Program-made: the position numbers and the translations under genes
The notes under the pieces: model-generated
Seen by the model: the letters and a program-made list of their open reading frames with translations, nothing else
What the model was told of the DNA's origin: nothing
The model's database searches: none
Assembly: GCA_014075255.1 (NCBI GenBank)
Contig: CP046178.1
Coordinates: 196,001 to 260,000 of the forward strand
From: Gammaproteobacteria bacterium
GTDB taxonomy: Bacteria > Pseudomonadota > Gammaproteobacteria > UBA4575
Direction of reading: 5' to 3'
Length of the DNA: 64,000 bases
Shown here: in pieces, positions 53,977 to 63,015 of the stretch
Layout of the letters: each line of letters opens with the position of its first letter
Numbering within the stretch: position 1 is the stretch's first letter

Positions 53977-55335
53977 ATGCAGGGAAAAAATATATTGATT
54001 GTAGAGGATGACATGAATTTAAGTCATGCCATTGCCGGAACTATTCGTGATCATGGTTTTACAGCATTTGAATCTTCTTCTCCAATGAGCGCTATGGGTC
54101 TACTTGGTAGAGAGCGTATCGACATGGTTCTTAGTGATATCCAGTTCGATAAAACCGTTGATGGCAATGATCCTATTACAGATGGATATGAATTATTAGA
54201 TGCTATTAAACAAAAATATCTTTCTTTGCCGGTTGTGTTGATGACAGCTTATGGAACGATAGAGAAAGCAGTGTCTTGTATAAAGAATGGGGCTAGCGAT
54301 TACTTGGTAAAACCATTTGATGTTGATCTGCTGTTGAACATTGTTAAGAGCAATATTCAAGTCAAGTTTTCAAGAGCGAATAATGGTGATAACTATATAT
54401 CTGTCGATAAAAAATCTATTGATACAAAAAAAATAGCTAGAAGAGTAGCAACCACCTCGGTATCAGTATTTATAAGAGGTGAAAGCGGAACGGGAAAAGA
54501 AGTTTTGGCACGTTTTGTTCATGAAAATTCTCCACGTTCAGGACAGCCATTTGTTGCTATTAACTGTGCAGCGATTCCAGAGAATATGTTAGAAGCCGTT
54601 TTATTTGGGTATGAAAAAGGTGCGTATACGGGTGCGCATCAAGCTAAAGCAGGTAAATTTGAAGAAGCTCAGCAAGGCACATTGTTATTAGACGAGATTT
54701 CTGAGATGGATCTTGCATTACAGGCAAAACTATTAAGAGTGCTACAAGAAAAACAAGTAGAGAGGTTAGGTGGTAAAAAGTTAATTGATTTAGATGTAAG
54801 GATTATTGCTACGTCTAATAGAAATTTAAAAGATGAAGTTAAAAAAGGAACCTTTAGAGAAGACTTGTTTTACCGATTGAATGTATTTCCTATAACTTTG
54901 CATCCTTTGCGTGATCGGATTGGAGATATTTTGCCTTTAGCTTATATGCTACTACATAAACATTCGCCAAATAAAGCACTAGAACTTTCTGAGGGTGCGC
55001 GTGAAAGTTTGATGAAAAATAATTGGGCGGGTAATGTAAGAGAACTTGAAAATGTAATTCAACGTTCAATTGTGTTATGTAGTGGAACCGTAATAGAAGA
55101 AGATTTACTAGAGCTAGATGAGTTGGAAAGTGCTAATGAGGAAACCGTTACGAATTTAACGACTGATTTAAAATCACATGAACAAGATTTAATTTTGCAG
55201 GCGTTAGTTTCTGAGCATGGAAACAGAAAACTTGTTGCTGAACGGTTGGGCATTAGTCCAAGAACGCTTAGATATAAAATTGCAAAAATGAAAGACCAAG
55301 GCGTTCCTGTGCCATCAGCTTATAGATCGGTATAA
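53977..55335 (+). CDS. flrC: flagellar response regulator FlrC/FleR
   Basis: The 452-residue protein has a receiver domain (NILIVEDDMNLSHAIAGTIR; phospho-acceptor in MVLSDIQFD), a AAA+ domain ([20 protein letters not shown]; the sigma-54 contact loop is GAYTGA) and a Fis-type helix (ERLGISPRTLRYKIAKMKDQ). It activates sigma-54 promoters such as those marked before flgB, fliD, fliK and fliL. Confidence 0.94.
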   Translation: MQGKNILIVEDDMNLSHAIAGTIRDHGFTAFESSSPMSAMGLLGRERIDMVLSDIQFDKTVDGNDPITDGYELLDAIKQKYLSLPVVLMTAYGTIEKAVSCIKNGASDYLVKPFDVDLLLNIVKSNIQVKFSRANNGDNYISVDKKSIDTKKIARRVATTSVSVFIRGESGTGKEVLARFVHENSPRSGQPFVAINCAAIPENMLEAVLFGYEKGAYTGAHQAKAGKFEEAQQGTLLLDEISEMDLALQAKLLRVLQEKQVERLGGKKLIDLDVRIIATSNRNLKDEVKKGTFREDLFYRLNVFPITLHPLRDRIGDILPLAYMLLHKHSPNKALELSEGARESLMKNNWAGNVRELENVIQRSIVLCSGTVIEEDLLELDELESANEETVTNLTTDLKSHEQDLILQALVSEHGNRKLVAERLGISPRTLRYKIAKMKDQGVPVPSAYRSV

Positions 55336-55362
55336 GTTTAAGACTATTATGAGGATCTTAAT

Positions 55363-55683
55363 ATGAGTGACATAAAAATAAATGAATTACTTTCTCAAAT
55401 TAGAAGCATTTCTAGTCAAGTCGAGCCTAATATCAAGATTAATCAGGCTGGCAATGATGCACCTAGTTTTTCATCTGTATTAAAAACTTCAGTAGATAAA
55501 GTTAATGAACAGCAAATGATGGCTGCTGATTTGGCAAATCGATTTGAGCAGGGTGACTCTAGTGTGGAACTTTCCAGAGTCATGATAGAGATGCAGAAAG
55601 CGCGTGTTTCATTTGAAGCGGTCAAGCAAGTACGCAATCAATTAGTGACGGCATACCAAGAAGTTATGAGTATGCCTGTTTAA
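55363..55683 (+). CDS. fliE: flagellar hook-basal body protein FliE
   Basis: The 106-residue protein ends VMIEMQKARVSFEAVKQVRN, QLVTAYQEVMSMPV, the FliE C-terminal pattern. It links the MS ring to the rod. It opens the fliE-M run after flrC. I found no properly spaced sigma-54 site in the 27-base gap. Confidence 0.92.
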   Translation: MSDIKINELLSQIRSISSQVEPNIKINQAGNDAPSFSSVLKTSVDKVNEQQMMAADLANRFEQGDSSVELSRVMIEMQKARVSFEAVKQVRNQLVTAYQEVMSMPV

Positions 55684-55716
55684 ATAGCATAATTTATAAT
55701 AAGAGAATATAACTAC

Positions 55717-57363
55717 ATGGCAGCAACATTAGAAGCTACTCAAGTACCCAACACATTCAGTTTAGCTGATTTTCTACGGCAATTATTTTCGCATTTGGGA
55801 ATAATACTGACCTTAGCTGCCGTATTGGCATTGGGAGTGGGTGTAACACTATGGTCTATAAAGCCAGAATATAGTCCAGTTTATTCGAATTTATCTCAAG
55901 CAGATGTAGGTATGGTTGCTGATGTATTGCGTTCTTCAAACATACCTTTTCGTATGGACTCATCTTCAGGGATGATATTGGTTGCAAATGACAAAATTGG
56001 TGAGGCAAAAATAATACTCGCTTCTGAAGGATTGCCACAGTCAAATGGCACAGGGTATGAAGTACTTAATGACAAACCTTCCTTAGGCACTAGCCAATTT
56101 ATGGAGACCGCACGTTATCAGCATGCACTAGAAACTGAGCTCAGTCGTACAATTGCGGGTATGAGAAATATTGATAATTCTAGAGTGCATATTGCAACGC
56201 CCAAGCAATCCGTATTTATTAGGAATAGAGGGCTAACCTCTGCATCTGTAATGATTAAGTTAATGCCAGGGAGGGTGCTAGAGTCAGGACAAGTATCATC
56301 TATTACACATTTGGTGGCTTCTAGTGTTCCATATTTAGATGCTGCTAATGTAACGATTGTTAATCAGTGGGGACAGTTGCTTAGTTCTACTGGTACTGAT
56401 GATGTTATTGATCAGTCAAATAAACAACTGGCGTATAAAAAATCGGTAGAACAAACTTATGCAAATCGAATTGAAGAATTACTTGCGCCTATATATGGTC
56501 GAAATAAAATTAAAGCTCAAGTAAATGCAGAAATTGAATTTTCTAAGAGTGAGAGTGCTGAAGAGTTATACGATCCTGATAATAATCAAGTGCGTAGCGA
56601 ACAGATCTCAGAACAACGTAACCAAGGAAGTTCAATCGCTGCATTAGGAATCCCCGGAGCATTATCGAATCAACCTCCTTCAGGTGGAACGCTTCAAACA
56701 GAAGAGTCACAAGAAGGTGAGGAGGGTTCATCAGCAAACTCTACACCAGTCTCTACATCGCAAAATACAACAAAAAATTATGAATTAGACAAGACTATGC
56801 GTTATACGCAAGAAGCAAAAAGCTTGGTTAATAGAATTACTGTTGCGATTGTTGTAGACGATAAAGATGTTATTAATGAAGCTGGCGAAACTGTAAAGAC
56901 ACCACTTGCTAGTGAAGATTTCGCACTAATCCGCGGTATAGTTCGTGATGCAATAGGTTTCAATGAGGAGCGTGGCGATAGTGTTACCGTATATAATAGT
57001 AGTTTTCTCCCTCAAGTAGTTTTAGAGGAGCCAGAAGCTACTCCTATCTGGAAGCAGTCTTGGTTATTGTCCATTATCAAACAAGTTTTTGCTGGTATCT
57101 CAGTGTTGATCATACTATTTATGTTTGTGCGCCCAGCAATGAAAGCATTAATGAGTAAGCATAATTCAGCAACGGGTGGTTCCAGTTCCGCATCACAACC
57201 GTTATTAGAAGGTAGCTCAGGAGAAGTAGCCATCGCAGCCGCCGCTGCAGGAAATTATCCTAATTATGTACAACAGCTTGCTATGGCTAAAGAACTCGTA
57301 TCACAAGATCCTAAACAGGTTGCAAAGATAGTAAAGAACTGGGTGGCACCAAGTGGCGAATGA
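55717..57363 (+). CDS. fliF: flagellar MS-ring protein FliF
   Basis: The 548-residue protein has two membrane helices (about 28-48 and 450-470), the periplasmic ring domains with QADVGMVADVLRSSNIPFRM and GTSQFMETARYQHALETELS, and a C-terminal cytosolic tail for FliG. The length is typical. It overlaps fliG by 11 bases. Confidence 0.94.
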   Translation: MAATLEATQVPNTFSLADFLRQLFSHLGIILTLAAVLALGVGVTLWSIKPEYSPVYSNLSQADVGMVADVLRSSNIPFRMDSSSGMILVANDKIGEAKIILASEGLPQSNGTGYEVLNDKPSLGTSQFMETARYQHALETELSRTIAGMRNIDNSRVHIATPKQSVFIRNRGLTSASVMIKLMPGRVLESGQVSSITHLVASSVPYLDAANVTIVNQWGQLLSSTGTDDVIDQSNKQLAYKKSVEQTYANRIEELLAPIYGRNKIKAQVNAEIEFSKSESAEELYDPDNNQVRSEQISEQRNQGSSIAALGIPGALSNQPPSGGTLQTEESQEGEEGSSANSTPVSTSQNTTKNYELDKTMRYTQEAKSLVNRITVAIVVDDKDVINEAGETVKTPLASEDFALIRGIVRDAIGFNEERGDSVTVYNSSFLPQVVLEEPEATPIWKQSWLLSIIKQVFAGISVLIILFMFVRPAMKALMSKHNSATGGSSSASQPLLEGSSGEVAIAAAAAGNYPNYVQQLAMAKELVSQDPKQVAKIVKNWVAPSGE

Positions 57364-58378
57364 AGAATCACCATCGGCTGATGTGAGTGCATTAGATGGT
57401 GCACAGCGTGCAGCTATACTTATGATGGTACTAGGAGAATCAGAAGCATCTAAAGTACTGAAATTTATGGATCCGGAGGAATTAGAGCTCATTGGTTCCG
57501 CAATCAGTGCATTAAAAGATGTTACACAACATCATATTTACGATGTTTTAAATGATTTTAGTGATGTAAATGAAAAACACACGCCGCTTGATATTGGTGC
57601 ACAGGATTACCTTAAGAAAATATTGTTTCAAGCTATAGGGCCTCAGAAAGCCAATAGTATCTTGTCGCGTATTGAGTTAGGACCTAATGCAAGTGGGCTT
57701 GAAGTTTTAAAATGGATAGATCCTTCAGTAATTGCAGATGCAATTAAAGATGAACACCCTCAATTGATAGCGATTTTGTTGGTTCATTTAAAAGATGAAC
57801 AGGCGGGACAGATATTAGAATTATTGGATAAAGACAAAAAAACAAATGTTGTGATGAGGATTGCCAGACTAGGTGATGTAAATTCATCTGCATTAAAAGA
57901 GCTTGAGCTTCTTATCGAGAGTAGATTTACTCAGGAAACTGATAGCAAGATTAAAAATCTTGGTGGAATTAAAGCAGCTGCAGATATTTTGAATAATGTT
58001 GATAAAGATACTGAAAATAATATTGTGGAGACATTAACAGAGATAGACAAGGAATTATGCGAAGAAATTAAAGGCAAGATGTTTGTATTTGATAATTTAT
58101 TAAGTGTAGATGATCGAGGAATGCAAACTATACTAAGGGAAGCACCTCAAGATAAGTTGGTCACAGCACTCAAAGGAGCTAGTACAGAGATTGCAAATAA
58201 AATATTTAAAAATATGTCTAAACGTGCTGCAGAATTACTTAAAGATGATCTTGAAACTGCAGGTCCAGTGCGTTTAGCAGAAGTAGAAGAAGCACAGAAA
58301 GAAATTTTAGAGGTTGCACTTAGATTAGCAGAAGAAGGAACGATAATGTTGGGTGGGAAAGGCGATGATTTTCTTTAG
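57353..58378 (+). CDS. fliG: flagellar motor switch protein FliG
   Basis: The 341-residue protein shows LDGAQRAAILMMVLGESEAS at the start, the EHPQLIAILLVHLKDEQAGQ motif in the middle domain, and the charged C-terminal segment with MFVFDNLLSVDDRGMQTILR that meets the stator. It is translation-coupled to fliF. Confidence 0.94.
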   Translation: MANEESPSADVSALDGAQRAAILMMVLGESEASKVLKFMDPEELELIGSAISALKDVTQHHIYDVLNDFSDVNEKHTPLDIGAQDYLKKILFQAIGPQKANSILSRIELGPNASGLEVLKWIDPSVIADAIKDEHPQLIAILLVHLKDEQAGQILELLDKDKKTNVVMRIARLGDVNSSALKELELLIESRFTQETDSKIKNLGGIKAAADILNNVDKDTENNIVETLTEIDKELCEEIKGKMFVFDNLLSVDDRGMQTILREAPQDKLVTALKGASTEIANKIFKNMSKRAAELLKDDLETAGPVRLAEVEEAQKEILEVALRLAEEGTIMLGGKGDDFL

Positions 58379-58394
58379 ATCTTAAGGCATATTT

Positions 58395-58997
58395 ATGGAC
58401 AATCAAGAAACCTGGCAGCGTGCATCACTAAGCACATTTGAACTGAACAAAGAGGGCCCCTATTTAGACCAAGAGTTATCAGTTTCAAACACACAACGTT
58501 CTTATGAGGAAAAACTAAAAAATGGCTATGAGGATGGGTTAAAACAAGGCCAACAAGCTTTAAATGAGTACAAGCAAACTTTCGATAGCGTATTTTCTAG
58601 TTTAGATAATGCTCTTAAAGAAGTTGATCAGAATGTAATTGAAGCCATAACGCAACTTGCAGTATCTATATCAAAGCAAATCATAAGAAGAGAGTTGCAA
58701 ATCAATTCTGAGCAAGTTGTGTCAGTAGTAAAAGAAGCTATTAAGTTATTGCCACTCGATAAGGGTCGCTTAATAATTCATTTAAACCCTGGTGATTTAA
58801 ATGTTGTGCAAAAAGTATTTAATCAAGATGATATTGTGCATAGCTACTCACTTGTAGAAGACCCTTCGGTACAGCGTGGTGGTTGTAAGTTAGCAACCGA
58901 TGATTCAATTATCGATGCAACGATTGATTCGCAAGTAGCGCAAATATCCGCAAAAATATTAGGTAGTCAACGTACTACGGATCGTTCAGATGAGTGA
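58395..58997 (+). CDS. fliH: flagellar export ATPase regulator FliH
   Basis: The 200-residue protein has the N-terminal charged region, a GYEDGLKQGQQALNEYKQTF stretch of the glycine-repeat type, and the conserved C-terminal domain (SVQRGGCKLATDDSIIDATI). It regulates FliI, whose gene it overlaps by eight bases. Confidence 0.92.
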   Translation: MDNQETWQRASLSTFELNKEGPYLDQELSVSNTQRSYEEKLKNGYEDGLKQGQQALNEYKQTFDSVFSSLDNALKEVDQNVIEAITQLAVSISKQIIRRELQINSEQVVSVVKEAIKLLPLDKGRLIIHLNPGDLNVVQKVFNQDDIVHSYSLVEDPSVQRGGCKLATDDSIIDATIDSQVAQISAKILGSQRTTDRSDE

Positions 58998-60360
58998 AGC
59001 TCACAACACTCTTCCATATTATAGTCAACGCAAGCAGCATTGGATTGATGCAATTAATCATGCAGAACAATCTCTGACACCGTACAACTATACTGTTGAA
59101 GGAAGATTGACTCGTCTCGTTGGTTTGACTATTGAGGCACAAGGTTGCCAGGTCAATATTGGTGGTCGATGTTTGATCGTGTCGCCTAGTAATCAAAAGA
59201 TGGAAGCTGAAGTGGTAGGGTTTTCTGGTACCAAGAGTTATTTGATGCCAATTGAAAATATGCAAGGAGCCGTGCCAGGTGCACGTGTTATTCCCACAAA
59301 AGATAACCATAAACTACCTGTAGGTGAAGAGCTATTAGGACGCGTAATTGATGGCGCTGGACAAGCTTTGGATAACAAAGGCCCTGTGCAGGCAAATGAA
59401 TACCGCGATTTAGAAGGCAAGAATATTAATCCGTTTGAGAGAATGCCTATTGAGACGCCGCTTGATGTCGGTGTGAAAGCCATTAATGCCTTGCTAAGCA
59501 TTGGCACTGGTCAACGTATGGGCTTATTTGCAGGAAGTGGTGTAGGTAAAAGTGTTTTATTGGGCATGATGACAAAATTTACTTCTGCAGATGTCATTGT
59601 AGTCGGTCTAATTGGCGAACGTGGTAGAGAGGTAAAAGAATTTATTGACCAAATACTTGGCGAGCACGGATTAACAAAAACGGTTGTAGTGGCAGCACCT
59701 GCAGATTGTTCGCCACTGCAAAGAGTTCACGCGGCTAAATATTCCACCACTATAGCTGAATATTTTCGTGATAAAGGTAAACACGTTTTATTGTTGATGG
59801 ATTCATTAACGAGAGTAGCGCAGTCATATAGAGAAATTGCTCTTGCGATCGGTGAACCACCGGCTACAAAAGGCTATCCACCATCTGTATTTACTAAGAT
59901 ACCTGCTTTGGTAGAGCGTGCAGGTAATTCTAGTGTTGCTGGTGGATCCATCACAGCATTTTATACCGTGTTGGTTGAGGGAGATGATCAGAATGATCCC
60001 ATTGCTGATGCTTCTCGAGCTATTTTAGATGGTCATATAACTCTGTCACGAACCTTAGCTGAAACTGGGCATTATCCTGCTATAGATATTGAGGCGTCTA
60101 TAAGTAGACTATTTCATACAGTATGTGGTGCGGAACAGATTAAAACTGCACAAAGTTTTAGAGAACTTTATGGGAGATATAAAAAACACGAAGATATGAT
60201 TAATTTAGGGGTTTATCAGTTAGGAACTGACGAGAAGATTGATCAAGCTATCGAATACTACCCTAAATTATTAGAATTTCTCAAGCAAGATATGCAAGTA
60301 GCATGTAATTACCAGTCTTCTCTAAGTGAAATGAATCTTTCACTTGATCCAAGTATCTAA
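58990..60360 (+). CDS. fliI: flagellum-specific ATPase FliI
   Basis: The 456-residue protein has Walker A in GLFAGSGVGKSVLLGMMTKF, the DSLTRVAQSYREIALAIGEP stretch and PPSVFTKIPALVERAG, as in F1-beta-like export ATPases. It energises substrate loading for the flagellar exporter. Confidence 0.95.
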   Translation: MSEAHNTLPYYSQRKQHWIDAINHAEQSLTPYNYTVEGRLTRLVGLTIEAQGCQVNIGGRCLIVSPSNQKMEAEVVGFSGTKSYLMPIENMQGAVPGARVIPTKDNHKLPVGEELLGRVIDGAGQALDNKGPVQANEYRDLEGKNINPFERMPIETPLDVGVKAINALLSIGTGQRMGLFAGSGVGKSVLLGMMTKFTSADVIVVGLIGERGREVKEFIDQILGEHGLTKTVVVAAPADCSPLQRVHAAKYSTTIAEYFRDKGKHVLLLMDSLTRVAQSYREIALAIGEPPATKGYPPSVFTKIPALVERAGNSSVAGGSITAFYTVLVEGDDQNDPIADASRAILDGHITLSRTLAETGHYPAIDIEASISRLFHTVCGAEQIKTAQSFRELYGRYKKHEDMINLGVYQLGTDEKIDQAIEYYPKLLEFLKQDMQVACNYQSSLSEMNLSLDPSI

Positions 60361-60384
60361 CTAAATAAATAGAAAAATATCTCT

Positions 60385-60825
60385 GTGACGCGCTCGAAAA
60401 AATTAAATGCTGCACTAGAGGTGCTTGATTTCAAGTTGAATAAACAATTTTCATCTTTAGTTGAGCTTATGCAGCATAAAATTGATAATGAAAAAAAATT
60501 ACATGATTTGATGAATTATCAAAATAACTATATGTCTATAAATACAAATAAAGATAAGCAAACTATAACCAGCCTACAGATACACCATAAGCTGATGAAT
60601 AAACTTCAAATAGCTATTGAAGTACAACAGCAAGTTGTTCATGACCTAGATTATAAAGTAAATCAAATGATTCATATTTTACAAAAAGATCGAGCACAAA
60701 ACCGAGCTTTAGGTGTGCTTATCAAACGCTATCACAAGCAGGAAACTGAGATTAGTGAACGTAATGAACAAAATGAGTTAGATAGTCAAGTTCTTGCAAT
60801 ATTGCAAAACAATTCTGTGTCCTAG
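60385..60825 (+). CDS. fliJ: flagellar export protein FliJ
   Basis: The 146-residue protein is almost entirely coiled coil, in the standard place after fliI, and starts with GTG at 60385. The sequence itself is weakly conserved, as usual for FliJ. It shuttles chaperones and stimulates FliI with FlhA. Confidence 0.85.
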   Translation: MTRSKKLNAALEVLDFKLNKQFSSLVELMQHKIDNEKKLHDLMNYQNNYMSINTNKDKQTITSLQIHHKLMNKLQIAIEVQQQVVHDLDYKVNQMIHILQKDRAQNRALGVLIKRYHKQETEISERNEQNELDSQVLAILQNNSVS

Positions 60826-60857
60826 GCGAGAGGGATCAACAAAAAACAGGTAAAAGT

Positions 60858-60874
60858 TGGCCCGAAAAGTGCAA
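60858..60874 (+). promoter_or_regulatory. sigma-54 promoter for fliK
   Basis: TTGGCCCG then GTGCAAT: -24 GG at 60859-60860 and -12 GC at 60871-60872, spacing 12. One mismatch falls in each box. It is 29 bases before the fliK ATG. Confidence 0.6.
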
Positions 60875-60900
60875 TATCTAAGGCAAGGAATAATTTAGAT

Positions 60901-62325
60901 ATGGCAGAAACAGAAATATTATCGGCTACTAATTTGCAAGCCGCATCGAATACATGTGCAAGTTGTCTTACTTCAGAGACTACTGGCTTGAATCAAAGTG
61001 CGAACGGTAATTTTGGTACACATCTAGAAGAATCCTTAAAAGAAATTACTGCTACGAGTAACGGAAAAGTATTGCCTATAGATGGCAAGGGCTTGCCGCA
61101 TGCGATATTACCGAAATCGTTAAGTAATCTAAAATCTGAACTACATTCGATAGTAAATGATATTCAAATAGCCGATGTTGATGCCAATCAATTGATTGAA
61201 TCATTTAAAGGGATATATCAAGAGGGCATTAATACTAACTCTATAAGTCTTGATGATGAAATAAATATATTACCTGATGCTGAGCTTGCGATACAGGAAT
61301 TCTTAGATTTATCTAATATTCCTGAATTGTCTACTTCAATAGAGTCACTTTCATCAGGGCTGCAGAATACTAATGAAATAGAAAATCAAATAATTGATGA
61401 GTTGAATATCATTCCAATACCGGTTGCGCAAGAAAATAGCGCTTCAAATAAGCCTGTACAAATTGAAAATTTAAATACAACAGTGGGAGTTATAGGAAAT
61501 CAACGTATTTTAACATCTGTTAGTCCACCTTCTGTAGCTAAAATACAACAAAGTCAAAATAACAGCTCTACACTAGAATCAGAAGAGCTTACAGCTCTTT
61601 CAGGCATTCAAAAACTTGATGTAAGTGAAAACATTTCTGATAAATTGAATGATTTTATTGCTAAATATTTATCTGAAAATAATACTTCTAGAAATGCCTC
61701 AAAAAACCAACCAATAAGTACAGAAATATTTCAACAGAACTTTAATTCAATTAAATCTGATCCAGTTATACAAAATGTAAATATAAATGCTGCAATTGAT
61801 TCATATGGTAATTTAAATGCGGGAGCCTTACAAAGTAAGCTGATAGAGTCACCTATACCGCTATCAATTAAACTTGGTACAGGTTCAGAACAAATCCAAC
61901 AAAGTGTTGATCAATCCATCACGCAAAATGTTAAGTGGTTGATTGGAAATAAAGCACAGAACGCAAAAATTAATGTTTTCCCAGAAGCTTTAGGACAAGT
62001 CAATATTGCTTTGAGTCTTGAAGATTCAAACTTAAAACTTAATTTTATAGCTACCAATACCGTCACAAAAGAGCTTATTGAGGCAAGCATGTCTAGTTTA
62101 AGGAGTCACTTTGGCGAAAGTGGTATAAATTTACAGGAAGTACATGTCGAAACACGTAGTTCAAATGAAGCAGAACAAGGTTCTCAGTATTCTGATTTAG
62201 ATGATAAAAGTCAGAGTGACTTCAATAATGGTTTTGATGAGACTGATGATGAAGTAGGTGAAGTAGTTCCACATGTATATGTCAATAACTCTGCACCCCG
62301 ATACTTGCTGGATGCGTATGTCTAA
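60901..62325 (+). CDS. fliK: flagellar hook-length control protein FliK
   Basis: The 474-residue protein has a long low-complexity N-terminal region and a conserved C-terminal domain (KINVFPEALGQVNIALSLED, then LKLNFIATNTVTKELIEASM), the FliK Flg_hook pattern. An acidic tail follows. It measures hook length and switches export specificity. The ATG at 60901 follows AAGGAAT. Confidence 0.92.
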   Translation: MAETEILSATNLQAASNTCASCLTSETTGLNQSANGNFGTHLEESLKEITATSNGKVLPIDGKGLPHAILPKSLSNLKSELHSIVNDIQIADVDANQLIESFKGIYQEGINTNSISLDDEINILPDAELAIQEFLDLSNIPELSTSIESLSSGLQNTNEIENQIIDELNIIPIPVAQENSASNKPVQIENLNTTVGVIGNQRILTSVSPPSVAKIQQSQNNSSTLESEELTALSGIQKLDVSENISDKLNDFIAKYLSENNTSRNASKNQPISTEIFQQNFNSIKSDPVIQNVNINAAIDSYGNLNAGALQSKLIESPIPLSIKLGTGSEQIQQSVDQSITQNVKWLIGNKAQNAKINVFPEALGQVNIALSLEDSNLKLNFIATNTVTKELIEASMSSLRSHFGESGINLQEVHVETRSSNEAEQGSQYSDLDDKSQSDFNNGFDETDDEVGEVVPHVYVNNSAPRYLLDAYV

Positions 62326-62471
62326 GTAATCCTGTCAATATAATTCACTCTAACAACGAATCTTTGACGATTATCGATTCGATTTAATTCTTACTAGTCA
62401 ATTTATTGGCTATCTTAAAAACTTCATTGCATAAGTGGTTGATATTTATGGTATTAATTTACTATAAAAGT

Positions 62472-62488
62472 TGGCACATAGGTTGCAA
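62472..62488 (+). promoter_or_regulatory. sigma-54 promoter for fliL onward
   Basis: TTGGCACA then TTGCAAT: -24 GG at 62473-62474, -12 GC at 62485-62486, spacing 12. It is nearly a perfect consensus, in the 200-base fliK-fliL gap, 38 bases before fliL. Confidence 0.8.
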
Positions 62489-62525
62489 TTAGAAATATGA
62501 AATTAAATGTTTCTACTATGAAGGT

Positions 62526-62990
62526 TTGCAAATGAAAAAAATTATTATTTTTGCTGTTATCGGCATTGTACTTGTTGGTGGTGGAATTGGTGGTGCAATG
62601 TTTTTTATGAAGTCTCCTGAAGTACCAGAAGGCGAGGAAATGGCTGAAGAAGAAATGGAGCCTGAGATGAAAGAAGCCATCTATGAAAATATTCATCCCG
62701 CATTTACGGTGAACTTTGTAGATGGATCTAAGAAGCATTTTATGCAGGTTTATATGGTAGCAAAGTTTTATGACATGGAGGCTAGGGATCAATTCAAGAT
62801 GCATATTCCTGTAGTACGTAATAATTTACTTTTATTAATGTCAGGTAAAAACAGCGACGAGTTATCGACTATAGAATCTAAAGAAACCCTCCGGAAAGAT
62901 GCACTTATGACTGCTCAATCTGTTATGCAAGAGATTTATGGAGAGAACTTAGTTGAAGATATATATTTCACTAAGCTCGTGATGCAATAG
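62526..62990 (+). CDS. fliL: flagellar basal body-associated protein FliL (start uncertain)
   Basis: The 154-residue protein has one N-terminal membrane helix (IIIFAVIGIVLVGGGIGGAM), an acidic linker and the FliL periplasmic domain (YENIHPAFTVNFVDGSKKHF, then SVMQEIYGENLVEDIYFTKL). It supports stator function. The nominal ATG at 62526 (MQMKK) or the ATG at 62532 (MKK) could be used; AAGG lies just upstream. Confidence 0.92.
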   Translation: MQMKKIIIFAVIGIVLVGGGIGGAMFFMKSPEVPEGEEMAEEEMEPEMKEAIYENIHPAFTVNFVDGSKKHFMQVYMVAKFYDMEARDQFKMHIPVVRNNLLLLMSGKNSDELSTIESKETLRKDALMTAQSVMQEIYGENLVEDIYFTKLVMQ

Positions 62991-63015
62991 CTAATAACTA
63001 TTAAGAGTTAAAGTA

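Noticed and set aside
55280-55300. Sigma-54 site before fliE at the end of flrC
   Set aside because: GGCG and GTGC are one base too close (11 instead of 12), and the boxes match poorly.
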